This document shows positions 52,688 to 60,000 of a DNA stretch of 60,000 bases, piece after piece. Location: NCBI GenBank assembly GCA_024233835.1, contig JACKPC010000009.1, forward strand, positions 1-60,000. Reading direction: 5' to 3'. Positions within the stretch are counted from its first letter, which is position 1, and every line of letters starts with the position of its first letter. Source of the stretch: Leptospiraceae bacterium (GTDB taxonomy: Bacteria > Spirochaetota > Leptospiria > Leptospirales > Leptospiraceae). The position numbers and the translations under genes are program-made. The notes beneath the pieces were generated by a model, which saw only the letters and a program-made list of their open reading frames with translations, was not told the origin of the DNA and ran no database searches.

Positions 52688-54999
52688 TATAATTCCACTT
52701 CCCTTTCTAGATCATTCACAATACCTTGAAAATCACTTATTCGACGTTTTATCTCCTGTATATCAAAAGATTTAATTGCATCCAAAAGAGTATTTCCATA
52801 CTGAGTTAGAATAGGTATTGTATAATTTTTACCCAGCTCACAAACTCCCTGTGCAAATGATTTCACATCTGAGATGGATTGACGCTTTTTAATTTTCTCC
52901 CATTCAGAAAGTAATCCGGAACGTATTTCTTGTAAGGCTCGTATATTATTCTCTTTCGAACCAAATCCTCCTTCCATTTTTTGATTATCCATCAATTCGA
53001 TTTTTTCATAAGGTAAAAACTTACTAAGTTCCAATATTACATCTTTCAATTGAACTGGTTTATTAATAAAGGCATCAAACTGTATACCTTTTTCATTCTT
53101 ATCAATAGTAGAGCCGGTAATAGCAATCATCGGTTTTAATTCAAGCTCGGAAATCGCACGAATTCTTCGCCCCGTTTCGTATCCATCCATTCCGGGCATA
53201 CGAAGGTCCATAAGAATTACCTCAGGAACTTCCCTTTGAGCTATTTCAATAGCCTCCAGTCCATTCCCGGCTTCAAAAGTTTGAATATTTCGTTTTTCTA
53301 AAAATTTAGAAAGTAAATGACGGTTCATATCGACATCATCAACAATAAGAACTTTTGACTTTTTAAATTTTATACTATTAATATCACCACTATATTGTAA
53401 ATTACCTCTATTCGGTTTTACTGATAGATTGAAAAACCTTATAGAAAATTCACTCCCTTTGCCTACTTCACTTTCTACCTCAATAGAACCCTTCATCATT
53501 TCTATTAATTTCTTACTAATAGATAGGCCGAGTCCTGAACCCTCATATTTTCGGGAATCAGCCTCATCCTGCTGTCTAAAAACATCAAATATACTTTCCC
53601 ATTTCTCTTTTGGAATACCAATTCCTGTATCTTTTACTTTGATACATAATTCCTTATTTTCCTCATAGAATTCAGCTTGTACATTTATGCTTCCTTTTTC
53701 AGTAAACTTCACTGCATTAGAAATAAGATTAAATAATACCTGCCGAACCCTTATTTTATCCAATACGAATAGGGGTAATTTTTCCGGTATTTTCAGAAGA
53801 AAATCTAACTTTTTAGAATGTACCTTTGGAAGGAATATTTCCTGTAAATCATTTAAAAGATCCAAAAGATTTACATCTTCTTCCTGTATATGCATTCGTC
53901 CGGATTCGATTTTAGCAAAATCCAGGATATCATTGATTAAACTCAACAAAACCCTTCCACTTGATTTGATAGCCTGAATATAACTTTTCTGTTCCGAGTC
54001 TTCAATCCTCTTATCTAAGAGATCTGCAAAACCTATCACGGAATTTAAAGGAGTTCTTATCTCATGAGACATGTTGGCAAGAAAAATACTCTTTGCCATA
54101 TTTGCCTGCTCTGCCTGGTCCTTAGCGGTCTGTAATTTTTTTTCAACTTCATCTCTCTCTGAAACATCAGAAACAAAAGCAAATGAATTAATAATTTTTC
54201 CTGCATCATCGGTAATAGTACTGGCATGAAAAAAAGCAGGAAAAATATCTCCACTTTTCTTTACCAAATCCTGCCTGTAAGCTCGATGTCGCGTAGACGA
54301 AATTTTCTCTAATTGTTCTTTAATAGTTTTATAACTTTCCGAATTCGCAAAATCCAGAGGGGAGTGACCTAAAAGTTCTTCCTTGCTATAGCCCAGCATA
54401 TCACATAGTGCCTGATTCACTTCTATGGTCTTTTGCTCTGCATTTATCATCCAAAAACCTTCTGCGGCGGTATTTATAACCAACTGATAGAGTTCCTCCT
54501 TTTCCTGTTTGTCTTTCTCAAATTTTATTTTTTCCGTAATATCATATATTATGGAAAAGAGGTAATCTTTACCTGCTATTCGAATCGGGTTAGAGGTTAC
54601 CTCCACTTCCCGAATATTCCCATCTTTCAAACGATGCCTGAAGTGAAAAAAGTTCTTTTTATGGTCTTTCGCAAATGCCATTTCTCTCCTTACTTCATCA
54701 AAAGAAAGAATATTAATATCCTGTATACGAAGTTGCAAAAGTTCTTCATACGAATAGCCATAGAAATCACAGGCTGTAGGGTTTGTATCCACGATTTGAC
54801 CAGTGCCGGAATCAATTAGAAGTTTTACACTTTTATCTTCTTTAAAAATTATACGAAAACGTTCTTCACTCTCCAAAAGTCTATTCTGTTCCTGTAAAAA
54901 GGTTTCATCAGCTTCCCGGAGCAATGTTTCCATTCCGGTCCAATCTCCCTGATTGATATGTTCCTGCGCCTGTTTTCGAAAATTTTCATAATTCCACAT
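52687..54999 (-). CDS. Soluble PAS-PAS hybrid histidine kinase with C-terminal helical tail
   Basis: 770 residues without membrane segments: PAS (about 45-160), PAS (165-290), HisKA with His312 (SHEIRTPLNS), HATPase (SGLGLSI), receiver with Asp598 (ILMDLRMPGMDG) and a helical tail (about 665-770) that resembles Hpt-like bundles but lacks an obvious phospho-His. It should sense a cytosolic cue through PAS. Stop and start overlap with the next kinase. The upstream MscS gene ends only 11 bases away, on the other side of the same strand. Confidence 0.87.
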   Translation of the reverse strand: MWNYENFRKQAQEHINQGDWTGMETLLREADETFLQEQNRLLESEERFRIIFKEDKSVKLLIDSGTGQIVDTNPTACDFYGYSYEELLQLRIQDINILSFDEVRREMAFAKDHKKNFFHFRHRLKDGNIREVEVTSNPIRIAGKDYLFSIIYDITEKIKFEKDKQEKEELYQLVINTAAEGFWMINAEQKTIEVNQALCDMLGYSKEELLGHSPLDFANSESYKTIKEQLEKISSTRHRAYRQDLVKKSGDIFPAFFHASTITDDAGKIINSFAFVSDVSERDEVEKKLQTAKDQAEQANMAKSIFLANMSHEIRTPLNSVIGFADLLDKRIEDSEQKSYIQAIKSSGRVLLSLINDILDFAKIESGRMHIQEEDVNLLDLLNDLQEIFLPKVHSKKLDFLLKIPEKLPLFVLDKIRVRQVLFNLISNAVKFTEKGSINVQAEFYEENKELCIKVKDTGIGIPKEKWESIFDVFRQQDEADSRKYEGSGLGLSISKKLIEMMKGSIEVESEVGKGSEFSIRFFNLSVKPNRGNLQYSGDINSIKFKKSKVLIVDDVDMNRHLLSKFLEKRNIQTFEAGNGLEAIEIAQREVPEVILMDLRMPGMDGYETGRRIRAISELELKPMIAITGSTIDKNEKGIQFDAFINKPVQLKDVILELSKFLPYEKIELMDNQKMEGGFGSKENNIRALQEIRSGLLSEWEKIKKRQSISDVKSFAQGVCELGKNYTIPILTQYGNTLLDAIKSFDIQEIKRRISDFQGIVNDLEREVEL

Positions 55000-55009
55000 A
55001 AGTCAAACC

Positions 55010-56641
55010 CTATACTTCCTTTCTTAATTTCTCTATCCCTTTAGAAATTAAACCCTTTTTTTCAGGCTTTTCGGATTCTAACTTCACTCTTTTTTTAGGA
55101 AGGTATTTTCCTGAATCCAGTTCCTGTAAAAAAGATATCATATACTCACGTGCATTGCAACGCAAATCCCAGAGTTTAGACGAATTTTCTGCCGACATTA
55201 AAAAACGAAGCTGTAGAGAATTTTCCAATATATCCGTAACTTGTAAACCACATACTCGTTTATCCCAATTTTCTTGAGTAGATAAAAAAGTTTCAAATAC
55301 GTTTCTCAGTTCAGGAATAGGAACCGTATAGTCTGCATAAAGAACCACAGTGCCTTTTAAGTCAGAAGAAACCTTAGTCCAGTTTTCAAAGTTTTTCTCT
55401 AAAAAATGATTTATTGGAATAATCAACCGCCTTTCATCCCAGACCTTTAAAACCACAAAAGTCAGGTTAATTTCCTCCACTGTACCGTATTCTCCGGATA
55501 CAATTAAGGTATCTCCAATACGAATCGGCCTTGTCATGGCCAATTGAATCCCCGAAAGAATAGAGGCAATTGACTTTTGAGCTGCGAGACCAATAACGAT
55601 ACCCGCCACTCCAGCTGAAGCTAAAAGCGACATACCCACTTTTCGAACCGCGTCAAATTGAAAAAAGACCAGGGAGACTCCCAGGATCCCTATAAAAATA
55701 TTTAATACTCTTCTTATAAGGATAAGCTGTGTTTTTGCTGCTCTAACAGTAACTTCATTCTCTTTCCCTTTCAAATTCAAACGATCTTCCAGTATCAGGG
55801 AAATAAAATTCATAAACTGAATTAATATCCAGGTGGAAACGATGATAAGTAGAGATTGTAAAATAGAATAAAAACCTTTTCCAATATAACGCGGAAGGTA
55901 TAAGAGTTCTAAAGAAAAACTTAATACAAGTAAAATAAAAAATAATCTCAAAGGACGATTAATGGTCAGAAATAAGTGATTATCCCATTCATTTGTTGTC
56001 CAATCCAGAAGATAACGAATTAATTTATAAAATATAACTGTAATCAAAAAACCAAAAAGAATAGAAAGTATAAATGCAAAAGGTAATATTATCCATTGCC
56101 AATATTGTAAACCCAGCATTTGCTGCTGAAAGAGAATTTCAGGAAAAAAACGTCTATATATATTTGGTCCATAGGTTTCATACATAGTCTCTGATAAGCT
56201 TACCGTATCTGTAGAAAAAACCCAGATCACTTCTCCGTAAGAAATAAATTTAGTAGCCTGTAAGGAAATTTCCTTATCATTATCTACAACATAGCCAATG
56301 ATATCTCTATACTTAATCCCATCATTCAAATCTCCATCTTTCTCATTTGATAAAGAATCAATATCGATTGAAAATCTTTGATGAAACAAATAACAAATCT
56401 TCCTTGCAATATTTTCACCAAGTTCTTTATGTCTTGAAGCGGGATATTTTCTTAAGTCTAAAAAATAAGCAGCTTTTGTATATTCAGCTTTTTTGCATAA
56501 GCTCGCAAACTTTTCAATAGCCAGGCGTGGACTATGTATTCCGGAAGGTCTTAGCTCGCGTGGAAGACCGTTGTGAGGACCCGGGAAAACAGTAAGTGTC
56601 CAAAACAAAAAAATAATGAAAGCAAAAAAAATATTCTTCAT
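55010..56641 (-). CDS. MscS-family mechanosensitive channel
   Basis: 543 residues. Signal-like start, a periplasmic part (about 25-175), four to five membrane segments (about 185-345), and the MscS pore and cytosolic domain. SLLASAGVAGIVIGLAAQK and RIGDTLIVSGEYGTVEEIN are the typical blocks. It protects against osmotic down-shock. It is larger than E. coli MscS (286 residues), with an extra periplasmic domain as in YbdG/YnaI-type paralogs. It lies 10 bases before the kinase pair, perhaps in one transcript. Confidence 0.86.
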   Translation of the reverse strand: MKNIFFAFIIFLFWTLTVFPGPHNGLPRELRPSGIHSPRLAIEKFASLCKKAEYTKAAYFLDLRKYPASRHKELGENIARKICYLFHQRFSIDIDSLSNEKDGDLNDGIKYRDIIGYVVDNDKEISLQATKFISYGEVIWVFSTDTVSLSETMYETYGPNIYRRFFPEILFQQQMLGLQYWQWIILPFAFILSILFGFLITVIFYKLIRYLLDWTTNEWDNHLFLTINRPLRLFFILLVLSFSLELLYLPRYIGKGFYSILQSLLIIVSTWILIQFMNFISLILEDRLNLKGKENEVTVRAAKTQLILIRRVLNIFIGILGVSLVFFQFDAVRKVGMSLLASAGVAGIVIGLAAQKSIASILSGIQLAMTRPIRIGDTLIVSGEYGTVEEINLTFVVLKVWDERRLIIPINHFLEKNFENWTKVSSDLKGTVVLYADYTVPIPELRNVFETFLSTQENWDKRVCGLQVTDILENSLQLRFLMSAENSSKLWDLRCNAREYMISFLQELDSGKYLPKKRVKLESEKPEKKGLISKGIEKLRKEV

Positions 56642-56728
56642 TCAAGAGCCTATAATCAATCAATTTACTTCAAATTAAAACCTATAGCTTTCCTGAAAAG
56701 ACTTAAATAAAAGGGACATAAAAAAAGC

Positions 56729-56762
56729 TTGCCAATTCAAAAACTAATTATATATTTGGCAA
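56729..56762. promoter_or_regulatory. Promoter with inverted repeat upstream of the 41-residue ORF
   Basis: TTGCCA (56729-56734), 16-base spacer and TATATT (56751-56756) make a plausible promoter. The perfect inverted repeat TTGCCAA (56729-56735) and TTGGCAA (56756-56762) covers both boxes, so a repressor could sit on it. Confidence 0.45.
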
Positions 56763-56789
56763 TCATATAGTTAGTTAGTTGGTATTATA

Positions 56790-56915
56790 ATGCTTATGTC
56801 CCATAAAAAATATCGTCGAAGTATGGATAGAATCCTAAAAAAAGTTAAAAAAAGAAATCGACATTTAACCGATTCTATAAATAAACCAATTCCAGCAGTG
56901 AGAGTCAAAACATAG
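56790..56915 (+). CDS. 41-residue very basic peptide overlapping xerC/D
   Basis: ATG 56790 to TAG 56913-56915; the stop overlaps the GTG start of the recombinase by one base. The peptide (begins MLMSHKKYRRSMDRI) is strongly Lys/Arg-rich in a likely helix with a VKT end. There is no clear Shine-Dalgarno. It could be a DNA- or RNA-binding peptide or a leader that couples translation. It is too short to be sure that it is a gene. Confidence 0.5.
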   Translation: MLMSHKKYRRSMDRILKKVKKRNRHLTDSINKPIPAVRVKT

Positions 56916-57808
56916 TGAGTGCTAAGGGTAATCTACTTCATAATTTTCAGGAATTCTTATCCATAGAAAAGGGTTTGAGTGAAAACTCGATAAACTCCTA
57001 TGGCTACGATCTAAATAAATTTAAAAATTTTTTAGATCAAGAACAGGTTGATTTTCTTGATGTTCAGGCTGACCATATTATGCAATTTTTGGTCAAAGAA
57101 AAAGACCGAAAAGTATCTTCCAAAACCCTGGCGCGTGAAGTAGTAGCGATTCGCCAGTTTTACAAGTATTTAAAAGACGACAAACAAATTGACTACAATC
57201 CCACTGACAAAATCGAAACTCCGGAAGTTTTGAGAGCCATCCCGGACCACCTCACACTCGAAGAAATCGAAAGTCTTTTTAATAAATTGAACGAAGACAA
57301 TCCCTACGAGCTACGGGATAAGTGTATTTTTGAACTTCTATATTCTTCCGGACTGCGAATTTCAGAGGCCTGTAACCTGAGGATGGAGGATCTGGATCTA
57401 AATTCTATGACCCTTATCGTAGAAGGAAAAGGAGGACGACAAAGACTTGTTCCTTTTGGAGAGAAATCTCTGGAAATTTTAAAGAAATACCTGGACAAAA
57501 GCCGACCGGAAATTTTAAAAAGTCGTTCCTGTGATTATCTATTTGTATCCAAGAAAGGCTCTTTCATCAACCGAAAGTCTGTCTGGCGGCTTCTTAATGA
57601 TTATCTAAAAAGAACTAATATTAAGAAAAAAGTAACCCCTCATACCCTGAGGCATTCTTTTGCTACTCATCTTTTAGAAAATCATGCCGATTTGCGTGCC
57701 GTTCAGGAACTTTTAGGCCATATCGATATTTCAACCACCCAGATCTATACCCAGATGGCCAATAAAACTCTAAAAGAAGTTCATAAAAAGCACCATCCGA
57801 GGGGATGA
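56915..57808 (+). CDS. XerC/XerD-type tyrosine recombinase
   Basis: 297 residues, the XerC/D length. Core-binding domain 1-90, catalytic domain with Arg148 (SGLRISEAC), Lys172, His243 and Arg246 (HTLRHSFATH), His269 (LLGH) and nucleophile Tyr278 (IYTQ). It resolves chromosome dimers at dif. It starts at GTG 56915, overlapping the small ORF. Which of XerC or XerD it is cannot be told with certainty. No attachment-site pair is near, so an integron-type role is unlikely. Confidence 0.9.
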   Translation: MSAKGNLLHNFQEFLSIEKGLSENSINSYGYDLNKFKNFLDQEQVDFLDVQADHIMQFLVKEKDRKVSSKTLAREVVAIRQFYKYLKDDKQIDYNPTDKIETPEVLRAIPDHLTLEEIESLFNKLNEDNPYELRDKCIFELLYSSGLRISEACNLRMEDLDLNSMTLIVEGKGGRQRLVPFGEKSLEILKKYLDKSRPEILKSRSCDYLFVSKKGSFINRKSVWRLLNDYLKRTNIKKKVTPHTLRHSFATHLLENHADLRAVQELLGHIDISTTQIYTQMANKTLKEVHKKHHPRG

Positions 57809-57809
57809 T

Positions 57810-59501
57810 TTATTTCTTTTCCTTATCTTTTTTTGGCTTTTTCGGAGGAACACTCGTTAAAATAGGCAGCATGTCATCTGCAAGGTATATATAGTTCCTT
57901 CCATCATAGGTTCTGAGTTCGGAATGAAAGATTTTATTCTTTCCAAAATTAATCGTAACTCGCGGATGCATGGACTTTTCAATTTCCACACAATTTTCCT
58001 TGGATGGTTCAAAGGAATTTAGCAGTTCTTCGTGCTGCTCCAATATCCCGTTTAATTTTACACTGAGATTCTTCTCTGCAATTTGAAGTTTTTTATGAAA
58101 GATTTTTTCTTCTGCATCCAGCTCTCTTTTATTAGATGTTTCTGTCAAAGAGAAGAGATTTTTACGGATTCTATCTAAAAAATCTGTTTGTTTGGCAGCT
58201 TCCTGTTTAAGCTTCTCCAGTTCGTCCAGTCTTTCCGGGGGGATACCCACATATAGAGAGGTTTTTGTTTCGACAACCGCACCCAATTTTCCAACAATAA
58301 TGGACTTTCCGGCAATAGCTTCTCCACCGATAAACTCTCCTCTTCCTCCCTGGATCACAATATTCTCTCCGGCAACCAGCCGGGAATGCATGGAGGCCTC
58401 ATGAATAAAAATCGATTTAGTGGCTTTCAGATAAGCTTGCTCACAAAACTTGGCGTAAATATCGGCTTTAGACTCAATACTTCCTCCTCCTTTCCCCATT
58501 ACGCCTCCATTTAGAACTATATCTCCATCTGCCGAAAGAAAAACTCTTCCCACACTCTTTTTAATTATTAAAGAACCCCTGGTACTGAGCTTGAAATCGT
58601 CCGCAATCCTGCCTTCTACAATAATTGTGCCCGGAAAATCCACATTCCCGGTAGAATAATCAACATTGTTTAAAAGGCAAACTTCATCAACTCGAATGGA
58701 TCCATCTCTTCCTAAAACCGGTCTTCCATCAATTTTTGAATACAGTTTCTCATCATCTTCCGACAGTTGACAATTATCGCCTAACCTCCAGGGGGGTCTG
58801 GTTCCTTCCGGACTGGGTAATTCTTTTCCGAAAACATCCATTCCGGATTCTCCTTTCTCCGGGTGAACTCTCTCAGCCAGAAGCTCTCCTTTTTTAACCG
58901 TCTGGATAAAACCAACGTTTTTTAAATCCACTCTGCCCGAAAAATCCTCGGTAAGAGAAGGTTTTCCATTAGACTCAAAATGTACCTTAATATAACCATG
59001 CTTTGTTTCGCCGGGAGGAGTTCCTTCGGCTACCAGAGTTCTGGAAAAAAAAACCTGATTCCGTATAAGTAAATCAAGATTGTCTTCCTTAATTCCATAT
59101 TTAATCCCGGCATCATTGAGACTTTTCAGGAGACTTGCCTTTGTTTGTAATTTGCCTCCATGTTTCGGAGGTAAAATTCTCAGGTAAGCTTTCATTCCAT
59201 CAGGATTCACATCCATTTCAATCAGGGAATCCTCAGGTTTTCCACCTTTCCATTCTGCAATGCGATATTCTTTATTTTCAGCCTGCTTAACAATAAGAGA
59301 GACCTGCTTCTCATCATATTTTTCAATCCCGAAAAGTCTTAAACGATTCGTTACTTCATTTAATTCGATTCTCCTTCCATTTTTTCCGGGTTTGGAAACA
59401 GAAAGTACGGCAAAGCCTCCCTCATTACGAATCTGAAAATTACCATCCTCATTATCCTCAATCTCTTGAAGCAAGGAATCAAAAAACTCATTTCTGGGCA
59501 T
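57810..59501 (-). CDS. FapA-family (DUF342) polymer-forming protein
   Basis: 563 residues. The FapA N-terminal part spans about 1-265 (VRVDEV and GDNCQLSEDDEKLYSKI region), followed by a right-handed beta-helix of repeated Gly/Ile turns (about 270-430; LNGGVMGKGGGSIESK, IVIQGGRGEFIGGEA) and a coiled coil (430-500). Family members are found in spirochaetes and firmicutes as scaffold-like proteins, some tied to flagella or cell shape. It overlaps the CoA-binding gene by 14 bases. No signal peptide. Confidence 0.83.
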   Translation of the reverse strand: MPRNEFFDSLLQEIEDNEDGNFQIRNEGGFAVLSVSKPGKNGRRIELNEVTNRLRLFGIEKYDEKQVSLIVKQAENKEYRIAEWKGGKPEDSLIEMDVNPDGMKAYLRILPPKHGGKLQTKASLLKSLNDAGIKYGIKEDNLDLLIRNQVFFSRTLVAEGTPPGETKHGYIKVHFESNGKPSLTEDFSGRVDLKNVGFIQTVKKGELLAERVHPEKGESGMDVFGKELPSPEGTRPPWRLGDNCQLSEDDEKLYSKIDGRPVLGRDGSIRVDEVCLLNNVDYSTGNVDFPGTIIVEGRIADDFKLSTRGSLIIKKSVGRVFLSADGDIVLNGGVMGKGGGSIESKADIYAKFCEQAYLKATKSIFIHEASMHSRLVAGENIVIQGGRGEFIGGEAIAGKSIIVGKLGAVVETKTSLYVGIPPERLDELEKLKQEAAKQTDFLDRIRKNLFSLTETSNKRELDAEEKIFHKKLQIAEKNLSVKLNGILEQHEELLNSFEPSKENCVEIEKSMHPRVTINFGKNKIFHSELRTYDGRNYIYLADDMLPILTSVPPKKPKKDKEKK

Positions 59502-59898
59502 ATTGTCCTCCGGGGACTTCTACCATAATACATTCTTGATATACAAATTTTTTTCCATTTGCGGTTAAAAACTCAAGAATTTCAGGGCTTTCAGCACCCG
59601 GCTGAAGCCAGAAATTATCATGCCCGTTCTCTACAGCCTCTTTAATAAAGATAAATGCATACTTAGGCGGAATCACAATGTTTATAATATCGTAGGACTC
59701 TATCTCTGAAAGCTTATGATAAACGGGATGTCCTTCAATTGTACTGGCTTTTGGATTTATAGGAAATACCTCGACGTCTTTATCTTTTAAATTTCGAAAG
59801 ATAATATTTCCAAATTTTTTCCTATCGTTAGTTGCTCCTACCAGAACAACTTTTAAGTTATCATTTTTTCTTGCTTTTCTTAATATTTCATTATCCAT
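59488..59898 (-). CDS. CoA-binding-domain protein (YccU-like)
   Basis: 136 residues, a single CoA_binding_2 Rossmann domain: VVLVGATNDRKKFGNIIFRN, then VFPINPKAS, IPPKYAF and WLQPGAESPE. These proteins bind CoA derivatives. It overlaps the FapA gene by 14 bases and follows another minus-strand gene by 8 bases, so an operon is likely. Confidence 0.85.
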   Translation of the reverse strand: MDNEILRKARKNDNLKVVLVGATNDRKKFGNIIFRNLKDKDVEVFPINPKASTIEGHPVYHKLSEIESYDIINIVIPPKYAFIFIKEAVENGHDNFWLQPGAESPEILEFLTANGKKFVYQECIMVEVPGGQYAQK

Positions 59899-59906
59899 AA
59901 GTACCT

Positions 59907-59999
59907 TTATTCTCTAAAATCTGAGAGTCCATAAGTAAAATCTTTACCCGCTTTCACTTCAAGGCCATAAACATATTCATTAATTGTATAGGACTTGAT
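59907..59999 (-). CDS. C-terminal end of a further minus-strand gene (partial)
   Basis: Thirty residues (read as IKSYTINEYVYG, then LEVKAGKDFTYGLSDFRE) end at a stop codon at 59907 and run off the right edge. It lies 8 bases before the CoA-binding gene, same strand. No family recognised from this tail. Confidence 0.5.
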   Translation of the reverse strand: MKSYTINEYVYGLEVKAGKDFTYGLSDFRE

Positions 60000-60000
60000 T

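Noticed and set aside
1..60000. CRISPR arrays, insertion sequences, prophage or tRNA genes anywhere in the window
   Set aside because: No regularly spaced repeats, no transposase or phage genes and no recognisable tRNA fold were found by eye; a covariance search was not possible.

Overview
The window looks like a chromosomal segment of a spirochaete of the family Leptospiraceae, or a close relative. This is an inference from gene content: a C-terminal DUF1554 (leptospiral endostatin-like) lipoprotein, many short lipobox proteins, PP2C-TPR and adenylate cyclase signalling proteins, a urea transporter/M23 peptidase fusion, a FapA-type polymer-forming protein, and a low GC content. No tRNA, rRNA, CRISPR array, insertion sequence or prophage was recognised. 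Coding density is high and no gene-free stretch exceeds 300 bp.

Layout. 1-5.8 kb: tail of a gene, a 1030-residue surface lipoprotein of seven Calx-beta-like repeats plus DUF1554, and a minus-strand trio (lipoprotein, YdjM-like membrane protein, OB-fold lipoprotein). 5.8-10.2 kb: YidE/AspT-type transporter, membrane PP2C-TPR phosphatase and a TetR/NemR-like regulator. 10.2-14.2 kb: minus-strand crotonase with two palindromic operators, TauE permease, zinc alcohol dehydrogenase and a HEPN/MNT toxin-antitoxin pair. 14.4-21.4 kb: metF-pabB (folate), a large hybrid histidine kinase, cobalamin adenosyltransferase, a POT peptide transporter and a small unknown. 21.4-22.8 kb: FIST-domain protein coupled to a 69-residue unknown. 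22.9-25.8 kb: the classical rpsF-ssb-rpsR-rplI-dnaB cluster. 25.8-31.1 kb: adenylate cyclase, then the peroxide-defence locus ahpC-ahpF-oxyR with both OxyR redox cysteines. 31.2-35.5 kb: CoA-transferase, LDAH-like hydrolase, haem-binding lipoprotein, rhodanese, and a bicupin lipoprotein behind a Fur-like box.

35.6-45.4 kb is the most unusual region. It is a minus-strand run of seven tightly packed genes: PqqD-like protein, ATP-grasp ligase, PLP fold-III decarboxylase-like enzyme, urea transporter/M23 fusion, TPR plus outer-membrane barrel, TPR protein, and a TonB-dependent receptor with an extra N-terminal domain. I infer a biosynthesis-plus-envelope-transport system for an unknown amino-acid-derived compound. 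No precursor peptide was found.

45.5-60 kb: HAD phosphatase, TPR membrane protein, a lysine 2,3-aminomutase-like radical SAM enzyme, a B12-binding-type radical SAM protein with an unknown partner, two overlapping hybrid histidine kinases, an MscS channel, a 41-residue basic ORF overlapping a xerC/D recombinase, FapA, a CoA-binding protein and the end of one more minus-strand gene.
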